From a bacterium (lineage in GTDB: Bacteria; Zhuqueibacterota; QNDG01; JAFGCO01), in contig JAFGCO010000069.1 of NCBI GenBank assembly GCA_016932575.1, forward strand, positions 72,245 through 136,244: a stretch of 64,000 nucleotides of DNA, in the 5' to 3' direction. Positions 1-8,294 of the stretch are shown one piece after another (position 1 is the first letter of the stretch; each line of letters opens with the position of its first letter). Position numbers and translations under genes: made by a program. The notes under the pieces were generated by a model that had not been told where the DNA came from, made no database searches, and worked only from the letters and a program-made list of their open reading frames with translations.

Positions 1-431
1 TTATATTGCTTTAATGTACTCAAAGTCCGGATAATATTCGCTGAATCCTTGGCAGTCGCGCATACGACCAGCGCCTTAAAGCATAATTCCTGATCCGATC
101 CTGAAAGATAATTACTGAATAACGTATCATAGATTACATCCGTATATTCAATAATATCAAAAAAGTGAGTTTGAAAAAACAATCCCCTTTCTGTGAGAAG
201 CATCTTATGAAGGTGATCATAAGTAAAAGGGATAGCAGGTAATGAGCGATTCATATTGTCTTGTTTTTGTGATATCGTATCACTTGACAATTGTATGGGT
301 AATATAGGATCAATAGGATCCACTTGACTATGAAGCATTGAAGTAAGCAAGAGCATGATTAATATTATGATGCCGTTGACACAAATAATATCGGATTTTC
401 CAAAATTCTCGATTCTTTTTGATCTTATCAT
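1..431 (-). CDS. Exported hypothetical protein, 3' end cut by window edge
   Basis: An open frame runs from ATG at 431 off the left edge of the window, so about 143 residues are visible and the C-terminus is missing. A GAGGAG ribosome-binding site lies just upstream (about 438-445). A GTG directly before the ATG is an alternative start. Residues about 15-35 form a hydrophobic segment (ICVNGIIILIMLLLTSML) followed by HSQ, which looks like a signal peptide or N-terminal anchor. The rest is soluble, with no motif I recognise. The product is probably exported. Its reality rests on the ribosome-binding site, the signal-like N-terminus and the absence of stops. Confidence 0.6.
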   Translation of the reverse strand, partial: MIRSKRIENFGKSDIICVNGIIILIMLLLTSMLHSQVDPIDPILPIQLSSDTISQKQDNMNRSLPAIPFTYDHLHKMLLTERGLFFQTHFFDIIEYTDVIYDTLFSNYLSGSDQELCFKALVVCATAKDSANIIRTLSTLKQY

Positions 432-499
432 CACATTTTCTCCTCTTCTAGGGAAGATTAAATCTGTTAGGTTTTTCCTCGTTTCCACGGTCTGAGTTT

Positions 500-667
500 G
501 TGTGAAAACACAGTATTGTGTGTCATTTCGAATCCCGCGAAGCGGGATGAGAAATCTTATAATCCTTTTTATAACAATAAGTTAGTAAGATTTCTCTCGG
601 AGTTTATCCTGAGCTTGCCGAAGGGCTCGAAATGACATAGGGTATGGATATTTTTTTGTTTTCACAC
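500..667. repeat. MITE/REP-like nested inverted-repeat element
   Basis: The element is bounded by perfect 11-bp terminal inverted repeats, GTGTGAAAACA at 500-510 and its complement at 657-667. Inside lies a second imperfect palindrome from TGTCATTTCGA (521-531) to TCGAAATGACA (about 627-637). Its inner arms carry GAGAAATCTTA and TAAGATTTCTC, and small hairpins such as ATCCCGCGAAGCGGGAT (532-548) sit within the arms. There is no coding capacity. The TGTCATTTCGA/GAAATCTT vocabulary resembles dispersed repeats common in environmental bacterial genomes. Confidence 0.6.
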
Positions 668-976
668 AGCCTCTTTAGGCCGTGCAAATAGTTAAATGAG
701 TCTGGTTCTTTTCAGGAATATCATGTGCACATAACATGACCTGACCCTCAATCAAGCAGGGTCTGAAGCCTGTCCCGAACTTGATTCGGGAATCATGTCA
801 CACGATTCCTATTGGGTTATGTCACTCAGTCAGGACACCCCGCAATACGGTATCGGGCTTGCCCAATGCTTTACCTTTACTCAAATGCTCGCCCGAATTT
901 CAGTAAAAGAATGGCCGTGCCGGTCGCGTGCATTTTGTTCGGTATCTTGAAGCCGCCTAATCCATCAATCTTTGCC
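668..976. other. Gene-free repeat field with hairpin
   Basis: No credible gene is present. A perfect hairpin, TCCCGAA-cttga-TTCGGGA, lies at about 774-792, and the left copy of a 40-bp direct repeat at 796-835. The 69-codon ORF crossing this stretch has no ribosome-binding site and no protein-like composition. With 500-667 this makes about 500 bp of non-coding repeat sequence downstream of the DUF3326 gene. Confidence 0.5.
796..835 (+). repeat. 40-bp direct repeat, left copy
   Basis: This segment and 2081-2120 match at 33 of 40 positions without gaps (for example CTATTGGgTTATgTCACTCA against CTATTGGaTTATaTCACTCA). The two copies are in the same orientation and bracket the DUF3326 gene, like the scars of an inserted or mobilised segment. 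Confidence 0.55.
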
Positions 977-1966
977 TTAAAGAACGGTTGTCGGTCCCAA
1001 CGGTCTGCGAACCGACGATGAATGAATGCCCGCTTTCATCGCCATCATCAAGCCGGCCGCCTCTATATAGTTTTCAACGAAGATAAATCGCTCATCACAG
1101 TCCTCATATTCGTGAAGCACCGACCTGTTTTCTCTCACTACCACAATGGGAATTCCCCGCTCCAAACAAGCTTCGTGAGGCTCGCCTAAACAGCCCATCG
1201 GACTGATCAGCACATCGATGTCCTCAACGCCCAGCGATCCATTTTTCTTAACTTTGCTGAGCCTCGGCGCCTTGTGGAGCCCCTTTAGTAAGCAGTGGAT
1301 GAAGTTTAAAGTGACAATTTCTATGGCCATCCGAGGGTCGACGATCTCGTAAAAATCCGGTATCGCGTAATCGACAGGTCCATGCGCCACGGGCTTTTCG
1401 AGTGCCGAAGAGATCAGCTTAGAAGCGACAGCCTCGACACCGCCGACCGGATTCACGCCGCCAATTTGAAAGTACTTCCTGAGCTCGTCTTCGTCGATAG
1501 TGATCGGTGTAGCGATGCCCAGCGCGTCGAACTCATATTGCTTTACTTGCTCCACCAGCGGTTCCCAGTTAATCACCTCCCCGCTGGCGAGCCCGTTTTT
1601 CATCTGTGCGATCAATCTCAGCGGCTTCTCCAGCTCAACAATTTCGACGTTCGAGCCGATAGTTGCCCTGGCACCGGAAACAGCATTGATCGATTGCCAA
1701 TCGGCTTTATTAACGACGATGAGAATCTTGTTGAGACAGGGTTTCTCCAAGAAAATCTCACCTCTTAGAAACCGATTTAAGCAGCTCCCTTCAACATACC
1801 AGCTGTTCTCCGGCATTTCGTTCACATCGGATGAGTTCACAACATTCGGGTGCAGGATCAGATTGTCGCAGCATGCCCCCATGAGCTTGGCGACCGGATT
1901 GGCATCTCCCGCATGCCCCCCAATTTCACATCCGATTCCTGTAGGAACAATGAGTACGATATTCAT
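977..1966 (-). CDS. DUF3326 family protein
   Basis: The 329-residue product has the conserved N-terminus of the DUF3326 family: IVLIVPTGIGCEIGGHAGDA, then an LILHPNVVN stretch and a YVEGS motif. The family's biochemical role is unknown to me; it is typically cytosolic, and no signal peptide is visible here. I chose ATG at 1966, not the upstream 1987, because AAAGGAG lies 8 nt before it (about 1976-1982) and the family begins at this point. The length is full for the family. The gene stands alone between two 40-bp direct repeats and next to a repeat field, and looks somewhat more GC-rich than its surroundings, which suggests acquisition by transfer (inference). Confidence 0.8.
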   Translation of the reverse strand: MNIVLIVPTGIGCEIGGHAGDANPVAKLMGACCDNLILHPNVVNSSDVNEMPENSWYVEGSCLNRFLRGEIFLEKPCLNKILIVVNKADWQSINAVSGARATIGSNVEIVELEKPLRLIAQMKNGLASGEVINWEPLVEQVKQYEFDALGIATPITIDEDELRKYFQIGGVNPVGGVEAVASKLISSALEKPVAHGPVDYAIPDFYEIVDPRMAIEIVTLNFIHCLLKGLHKAPRLSKVKKNGSLGVEDIDVLISPMGCLGEPHEACLERGIPIVVVRENRSVLHEYEDCDERFIFVENYIEAAGLMMAMKAGIHSSSVRRPLGPTTVL

Positions 1967-2080
1967 TGATGCATCTCCTTTCATCACATTGTCGGCAAGT
2001 AGTCGGCTTCACTTGCTGCGCCGGGTGCCCTAAAATGTCGATAACTTCCCTTTTGTCATGTGGCATGGAACAAATCTACA

Positions 2081-2120
2081 TGCCACACGAGTTCTATTGG
2101 ATTATATCACTCACTCAGGG
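2081..2120 (+). repeat. 40-bp direct repeat, right copy
   Basis: This is the partner of 796-835. Just upstream is an inverted repeat, TGTGGCAT (2060-2067) and ATGCCACA (about 2080-2087), partly inside the copy. Together the two copies enclose the DUF3326 gene. Confidence 0.55.
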
Positions 2121-2151
2121 TATCTGGCGGAAAGCATAAATTGACTATTAT

Positions 2152-2463
2152 TTATCGAATTTTTATTTGGGGCCAAAATTCATCGAATCTTTGATTTTGG
2201 CATTTTAATTTTCGATAGTCTAAAAACGCGTAAATAAGTATGGCCGATACAATTGCAATAGTGAGATAAAAAACAAAATCGACAGAATCGTGGTACGTAC
2301 CCTGAGCCGCCATATTTACCGCTCCTGAAATACTATGCACAAATGCTATTAATAAAAGAGACCGGGTTAAAAGATAAAGTAACAAGTCACAAGCAAATGC
2401 TGCGAATAATCCTATTAAAAAAATTGGTGTTGTGCCGGCAGGAAAAAAGTAAAAATGGGCCAA
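2152..2463 (-). CDS. Small membrane protein, uncertain start
   Basis: This 103-residue frame has three probable membrane segments: around residues 12-35 (IFLIGLFAAFACDLLLYLL), 36-50 and 62-83 (VFYLTIAIVSAILIYAFL). It ends in a basic tail. The only start in reach is TTG at 2463, with no clear ribosome-binding site, and the frame stays open a further 50 bases upstream to a stop. It could be the 3' remnant of a larger membrane gene. I recognise no family. Three clean hydrophobic helices argue for a real or recently real gene. Confidence 0.4.
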   Translation of the reverse strand: MAHFYFFPAGTTPIFLIGLFAAFACDLLLYLLTRSLLLIAFVHSISGAVNMAAQGTYHDSVDFVFYLTIAIVSAILIYAFLDYRKLKCQNQRFDEFWPQIKIR

Positions 2464-2973
2464 ATGATTAATAAGTCTGTCGGACCAGCACTGTACGCTC
2501 TTATTTCATAGTTATTGTAAAAGAAATGTAATTACGACTTTTAACATTATTTTAGTTTACGCTTAATATAAACCATTTTAATTCATCCATAATCTTTATA
2601 CATCACAAAGATGTCAAGTTATGGTGAAAATATATTTGTTCTATTATAACAAGAATCACCCTAAAGATCAATAAAAAAACCGGAGGTTGAAGAATGAGTC
2701 ATCATTCAACAGTCCGCTGCAGGCTATCATGGTTAATGTTCAGACAGGATCTGAGATCCTGTCTGATCCGCAAGATCCATTTTTATGAAAGATTGTATAA
2801 AAAGTGAATTTCAATTGATTCCCGGCCATCTGCAAGCTTGAAATAAATCCGGTTGAAGGAAGATAATATCAATACAAGGTCGTCCGGATAATTCTTAACG
2901 GATGCCTGAGGAGATGGAAGCACGATCGAGGATTCAACTTTATCTTAAAACATTTACAAAAAAGAGAGAATTT
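2464..2973. other. AT-rich intergenic region with palindrome
   Basis: About 500 bp without a secure gene. It holds a perfect 25-bp palindrome at 2741-2765 (CAGACAGGATCT-G-AGATCCTGTCTG) and a 37-codon ORF with a strong ribosome-binding site (listed separately). No terminator tail follows the palindrome. Confidence 0.5.
2694..2807 (+). CDS. Possible 37-residue basic micropeptide
   Basis: ATG at 2694 is preceded at 7 nt by GGAGG within CCGGAGGTTGAAGA. The 37-codon frame gives a cationic, Arg/Lys/His-rich peptide (begins MSHHSTVRCRLSW, ends ERLYKK). The DNA palindrome 2741-2765 lies inside it. Nothing else supports translation, so this may be chance. Confidence 0.2.
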   Translation: MSHHSTVRCRLSWLMFRQDLRSCLIRKIHFYERLYKK

Positions 2974-5900
2974 TCAATGACTCAGGGATACTTTCCCGGT
3001 ACTCATCACCGGCAGATGATTGCGGTGATGGATGACAAGGTAGTAGTCGCCGTCTGCCGTATCGAACAGCACGCCGGGAGCGCCGGTGACATCGCAGAGA
3101 TATCCATGCTCGCTGAGCAGGGCGCTCCGTGTCTCCACAGCCGGCCCCGCCGGGTCCGAGCGCAGCTCCACAAGCACCCAGTCCACAATGCTGTCCGGTA
3201 TAGCCGTACAGGTGGCAGGTGCCTCGGAATAGGGAGATTCGGCGGGAACATGGCCGGCCGCATTCAGATCGAGGCGCAGCGCGCCTGTGCCCGCCTCGTA
3301 AGCGCCTTCAAGCAGCAGCCGGACGCGCACTTCGGAGCCATGAACATGACAGGTGGCAGGGATCACAATCTCCGGATCCACCGGATCATTGCTGACGATT
3401 TGGATATTCGCCCGAAGCAGTCCCGGATCCTGACCACCTGCGTCAAACAATGCCGTGATCGTCTGCGATGCTCCGGCATTCACAGATCCCGCAAGCGGAG
3501 AAAGGGTGAGCCACGCGGGCGGGTCCGGAGTTACGTAGCGGGCAAACAGATTTGGATATCCATCTGCTCCAATAAAATACACGCCGCTGACACCGGGATG
3601 CCCGATATAAGCCATTCCCCCCCAAAAGTAATTTGTGTTAATGGGCATCGTTAAAATGCTCCATGTTTCTTGTACCAAATCATATATATACCAGTTATTG
3701 CCATCCCGGGGGCCATAACAGTAAAGTTTATCATCCAGCGGATCCACTGCGATGCCCAGAATTATCTCCCCCGGCAGGGAACCGAGTGATTCCCAGGTAT
3801 TGGACGCGATATGGTAGCGGCATAAAGGATCACCCCAGCTGCATGCATAAATATAACCGTTATAATATGCTATGCCGCAACTCAAATTACTGAATTGAAC
3901 AGGTGTCTGTGCCAAAACTGTCCAGTCCCCTGTTTCTGGATTGTACTTCACAAATTCAAGGAATTCCAGGACCATATAAAGACAATGATCGTCCGTGGCG
4001 ATGGTGGCGGATCCGCTTTTATATCCGCCGAACTCGATGGATGACCACGTATCATAAGCAATATTGTACACACCGAAACGGTAATGGTTCTGGAAGAATC
4101 GTGTGTATATATTTCCATTTAAATATACAGCACCGCCTGCATAGGTATCAGTGATCGGGCAGGTGCTTTTTTGACTCCAGGAATTCATGAATGGATCATA
4201 GCAATAAAAATCACCACAAATTCCAAGCTCAGATATTCCATAAATCAATCCGGATGTGAAATCGGCTGCAATACAAGATAATGTCCTGGGACTGCGGGCC
4301 CGTAAAACAAAATCACCTGCGCCAGATTCAGATTCATAATCGAGACAATCGGTCCGAATTCTGAAAAACAGGTCGGCCTGGCCCATGCTGTTATCGATCA
4401 ACAGGGTTTGTGTCTCGGTCTCCTCGATAAAAAGATGTGAGCCGAGTGAGTCGGGATTTGCATCGATTACTGCGCTCGGTATACCTTCACCTGTAAGGTG
4501 CACCTGTACGATATTTTCAACCGGATCATTGCTGTAAATGGACAGGCTGGCGGATACCGGTCCCACGCTGCCTGGGGTATAAATTACTTCAATTTCCTGT
4601 TCTGAATACGGAGCGATATTAAAATCCGATTCACTGACTGCAAACGCCTCATGGTCCGTGAGGATCTGACTGACAACCAGTGGTTCGCTGCCGAGATTGC
4701 CGATTGTCAGCGGCATCTCCCCGGATGCCCGGGCCAGAACCTCTCCAAAATGCAGTGTGTCCGGTCTGACCAAAATGTCAGGCGGCAGAACAGGAACAGA
4801 AAATTCAAATCCGCGATTCCGGTTTTGCACAATCACATCATCCACGTACACACCTTCGGTCAGCGGCTGATCGTCGCTCACGAACCGGAACCGGATCTTA
4901 AGCGTTGATCCGGCGGGATACTGCGACAACGAATAGTAATAGTGTGTCCAGGTATTGAGTATGGGAAGAACCGGCAGCGCGCCGCCGCTGCCGAAGAAAT
5001 CGATTTTGTCCCAGCCAGCGCCGTTGTTCACCTCGACATAAAGGCCGTTCACACCATAATTCGGCAGTTCAAACCAGCACCAGAAATCTAACTCTGAATC
5101 AGAGTCGATTACAAATGGGTCAGACACCAGGGCATTGTTCATGTCATGGTCATAATCCCGTGTTTCCGGATGCCCGCAGTACCAGCTCGTGTTTTGGGTA
5201 CGGCACCGGTGATTCACCGGCTGCCACAGATCCGGAGAACCGGTATGCGACCATAGGCCGGTGCCGCTTTCCATGTCATCCTGCAGCCCGAATTCACCGA
5301 CTGAAATGACGAAGCTGTCTGTATTCAGATATCCGTCCGATGTTTCCAGCTCCAGATCGATCGTGATAAAATCGGGAATCATACAGGAGGGCGCCACCTG
5401 CAGGTCAAAGGAGGCGCTCCGGGTTTCTCCGGAGCCGAGCGTACCGTAATTCAGGCTGGATTGATTCAATGTGATCTGCGGACTCTGGCTGTTCAATGCG
5501 ACAGTCACATCCTCACCTGCCAGCAGACCGCTATTCTCAATAGTCAGATCCACAGTCACGGTTTCTCCGGGTTCGGCAAAATCATCCCCGTCCCCCTCTT
5601 CTGAATCGGACATCTGATGCGTATGATAGATAAGCACGGGTGTCGTGATCACAATCTCTTTCTGATCCGTCCACGGGCCTCCGGATGCGCTGCTCAGAGT
5701 CAGGGTGCACGGAATGACCTGTCCGTTCTGCAGGCCTGCAGCGGTTTCAAAAGTGAAGGCAGCCGTCCGGTCAATCACCTCACCTGACTGCAGGGTACCG
5801 ATGGATTCAGAATCATCGGTCAGCGTGATATCCGGATCCGTGCAGGACAGCACAGCTGTCACGTCCGATGCCTGTGCTGATCCGAAATTTTCAAAACTGC

Positions 5901-8076
5901 AGTCCACCTGAACCGTGCTGCCAGGCAGTACATGACCGTCCGGGGAACCGCTGGTAATAAAAGAAACGGCCGTGACATGCGGCTCTGTGGTATGCAGCGT
6001 GATGACGGATTCATATGGAACGGCATTAAGCGCCGTGACTGTGACCTGAATGTCGGTCGATACCTGAGAGGTTGAAAAGGACAGAGACACCTGTCCCTGA
6101 ATATTCGTGAGATTCGACTGATAAATCCCGTCTGCCTGCATCAGGCACACCCGTGCCCCTTCCACGGCCAGAATGCCGTCGGTCACGGTTACCATGCACA
6201 AAGCCTCACCGAGCGGCAGTTCCGCAGGATGTGTGACTGTGAGTGCATAGGGCGCATCTGTCCATACGGGCATTTCCGGATCGCCCATCAGATTCACCGT
6301 GTACTCACACCAACGGTAGACGTTTTTATAATTCGCAAACGGCACATATACCGATTTCGCGGCTGCCAGTGCATTTCCAAGACGGGTGATCTGATCTGTA
6401 AAAAGAGCTTTGAAAAACTGCTGGTCCAGCAGCTCGGAATACCCGTATCCGGGATTTCCCGGACTCGCCCAGCCATACCGTGAATTTCCGATAAACGCAA
6501 CCCCGCCACCGGATGGATTCGTAACAAAATGTTCGGCGGCGCAGTTAAAATCAAACGCGGCCGGCCAGCACCCGATGGAATAGAGAATGGAATAGCGGTC
6601 CGTATTCTGCAGCGCATCCATATCATTGATGTCAATGCCGCCGTCTGCCACGCTGATCCCTTCGGTCCAGCCGTGGCCGGAATGATTGATCACATTGTAA
6701 CCGTCGTTGATCGCGGCAATGGCGGACGCATGAGACAGATTGCTGTTCGCCTGATACAGCTTGGTGATGGGATCAAACTGGGCGGGAACATAACGCTGGT
6801 CGATCATATCCTTCCCGGTTCCAGGATCCTGGTACGGTTCACTCCATAAATATTCCGCTAAAAACAGTATTTTGGTTTCATGAAGATGCGGCGCGTCTCT
6901 CTCATAGGTCAATACTTTCTGCACAAATGCATACGTTTCTGTGATGTTTCCAACAGGCGCCCGGCCCACAAACACATCCGGATACATATCGATCTGATCC
7001 GCGGCTTCGCCGTAAATACCGTTTCCGTTTGCATCCCAGCTGCCGTCCAGATCCGAATAATAGAGATCGCAGGGCAGATAATTATCTTCAAACCAGCCGT
7101 ACTCACAGTCGAAGGCAAACGCCACACGATGAGGAACGACTGGTGTATCACCGCCGAGCAGCACCCACAGCGTACCCCGGTTCTGATAGGACTCCCTGAT
7201 GAAATTTCTGATTTTTTCCTGCAGATCCACTCCGGAATATTCACTTTCAATCGATGAAACCGTAACAATATCAGCGGGCAGCCCCTTTTTGGTTTTCCAG
7301 TCCGCAAGCGGCTGAAAATAAGGAACCAGCGCCTCGGAAGTGATGATGACATAGGGAATTTCATCACCCTCGCCGGAGAGTGACCGGGACGGAGCATTGT
7401 ATTCGGAAACGCGGAGCTGATCCTGATTGAAAACCAGTTTTTTCAATAACTGCTCCTGAATCGGCCCGGCAATCGATCCCTCCCGGCGGATGGTTTGAAG
7501 GGATCGGGTATTGTCATACCGCACGGTCAGCGTTATCTTGCTGTAAAATTTGATTTTTCCTTCTGCGGGAAAATACTGAACGGGATAAAGAAAAAAGGTG
7601 CCGACCGATTGTCCGGACAATGAGCCGCTTGAGGCAATCTCAACAATCTTTTCGGGATAGGCTCCTTTTGAAGCGTAGATGGATGCATCCGGATCCTTCC
7701 ACCGGACCGGAGTTTTGTTGGATAAAATATGCGGCGGCTGCACAGGATAAATATGGTAGGTCCCCGGCAGAATGATGCTATCCGCCTGAATCACCCGAAT
7801 ATCCGCAATCGTCCGGCCCGGCGGTACTGCCAGATAAACGGCATGAACCGGAAGCTGTGGCGCACCTGTCTCATGCGTCACATCCAGATCACCATAGAAA
7901 ACAGCATCATAACCGGAAATCTCTGAAAATGTCAGCCTGCTGCGGTCAAAGGAAAAATGATAGGTATCGGTCCGTCCGAAAACGATCAGATCGGTCACTG
8001 TCATAAAAATGCAAATTAAATAAACCGCATTTTTCATTAATTTGCTCTTGAAAATAGGATAAATATTTTGGATCAT
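2974..8076 (-). CDS. Giant secreted C25 (gingipain-type) cysteine peptidase
   Basis: The 1700-residue protein begins with a signal peptide (MKNAVYLICIFMTVTDLIVFG; M14 at 8037 is an alternative start) and a C25-type propeptide to about residue 235. The caspase-fold C25 catalytic domain spans roughly 240-590. The catalytic dyad is visible as His468 in NHSGHGW and Cys503 in YSIGCWPAAF. CARDB-like Ig domains follow (about 600-900), then a jelly-roll segment starting at DDMESGTGLW, an ASPM-SPD-2-Hydin-type domain (PPDILVRPDTLHFG), Kelch-like repeats (about 1270-1480) and a final domain ending HHRNHLPVMSTGKVSLSH. It should act outside the cell. No FlgD-like sorting tail follows the last domain, unlike the other large secreted proteins here, so it may be shortened at the C-terminus. 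Confidence 0.88.
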   Translation of the reverse strand: MIQNIYPIFKSKLMKNAVYLICIFMTVTDLIVFGRTDTYHFSFDRSRLTFSEISGYDAVFYGDLDVTHETGAPQLPVHAVYLAVPPGRTIADIRVIQADSIILPGTYHIYPVQPPHILSNKTPVRWKDPDASIYASKGAYPEKIVEIASSGSLSGQSVGTFFLYPVQYFPAEGKIKFYSKITLTVRYDNTRSLQTIRREGSIAGPIQEQLLKKLVFNQDQLRVSEYNAPSRSLSGEGDEIPYVIITSEALVPYFQPLADWKTKKGLPADIVTVSSIESEYSGVDLQEKIRNFIRESYQNRGTLWVLLGGDTPVVPHRVAFAFDCEYGWFEDNYLPCDLYYSDLDGSWDANGNGIYGEAADQIDMYPDVFVGRAPVGNITETYAFVQKVLTYERDAPHLHETKILFLAEYLWSEPYQDPGTGKDMIDQRYVPAQFDPITKLYQANSNLSHASAIAAINDGYNVINHSGHGWTEGISVADGGIDINDMDALQNTDRYSILYSIGCWPAAFDFNCAAEHFVTNPSGGGVAFIGNSRYGWASPGNPGYGYSELLDQQFFKALFTDQITRLGNALAAAKSVYVPFANYKNVYRWCEYTVNLMGDPEMPVWTDAPYALTVTHPAELPLGEALCMVTVTDGILAVEGARVCLMQADGIYQSNLTNIQGQVSLSFSTSQVSTDIQVTVTALNAVPYESVITLHTTEPHVTAVSFITSGSPDGHVLPGSTVQVDCSFENFGSAQASDVTAVLSCTDPDITLTDDSESIGTLQSGEVIDRTAAFTFETAAGLQNGQVIPCTLTLSSASGGPWTDQKEIVITTPVLIYHTHQMSDSEEGDGDDFAEPGETVTVDLTIENSGLLAGEDVTVALNSQSPQITLNQSSLNYGTLGSGETRSASFDLQVAPSCMIPDFITIDLELETSDGYLNTDSFVISVGEFGLQDDMESGTGLWSHTGSPDLWQPVNHRCRTQNTSWYCGHPETRDYDHDMNNALVSDPFVIDSDSELDFWCWFELPNYGVNGLYVEVNNGAGWDKIDFFGSGGALPVLPILNTWTHYYYSLSQYPAGSTLKIRFRFVSDDQPLTEGVYVDDVIVQNRNRGFEFSVPVLPPDILVRPDTLHFGEVLARASGEMPLTIGNLGSEPLVVSQILTDHEAFAVSESDFNIAPYSEQEIEVIYTPGSVGPVSASLSIYSNDPVENIVQVHLTGEGIPSAVIDANPDSLGSHLFIEETETQTLLIDNSMGQADLFFRIRTDCLDYESESGAGDFVLRARSPRTLSCIAADFTSGLIYGISELGICGDFYCYDPFMNSWSQKSTCPITDTYAGGAVYLNGNIYTRFFQNHYRFGVYNIAYDTWSSIEFGGYKSGSATIATDDHCLYMVLEFLEFVKYNPETGDWTVLAQTPVQFSNLSCGIAYYNGYIYACSWGDPLCRYHIASNTWESLGSLPGEIILGIAVDPLDDKLYCYGPRDGNNWYIYDLVQETWSILTMPINTNYFWGGMAYIGHPGVSGVYFIGADGYPNLFARYVTPDPPAWLTLSPLAGSVNAGASQTITALFDAGGQDPGLLRANIQIVSNDPVDPEIVIPATCHVHGSEVRVRLLLEGAYEAGTGALRLDLNAAGHVPAESPYSEAPATCTAIPDSIVDWVLVELRSDPAGPAVETRSALLSEHGYLCDVTGAPGVLFDTADGDYYLVIHHRNHLPVMSTGKVSLSH

Positions 8077-8161
8077 TGGATAATAATTTAAAAATATAAA
8101 TCATTTTTTGATAAATTCAAGCAAATTTACATGACATTTCTGTAAAAAATCAATATTTCAT

Positions 8162-8173
8162 ATGATCGATCAT
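8162..8173. other. 12-bp perfect palindrome between divergent genes
   Basis: ATGATCGATCAT lies in the roughly 215-bp AT-rich region between the giant peptidase (leftward) and the glycosidase (rightward). Its position between divergent starts would suit an operator, but this is inference from symmetry only. Confidence 0.25.
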
Positions 8174-8294
8174 TTCATAACTTTCTATTGCAATCTGATT
8201 GAATTTTAAACATATTTTAATGAGGCGATTGCTTACACAAGACAAATCCGGATCATGTAAGATCCTGAAATAAATCAAACAGGGGATGAATCCA

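Noticed and set aside
2902-3654. 250-codon plus-strand ORF antisense to the C25 peptidase
   Set aside because: It overlaps the terminal domains of a large real gene on the other strand and has no family features.
8100-8285. Possible sigma70 promoter for the GH35-type gene (TTGCAA-N17-CATATT)
   Set aside because: Each box has only four of six matches, which is common by chance in AT-rich DNA.
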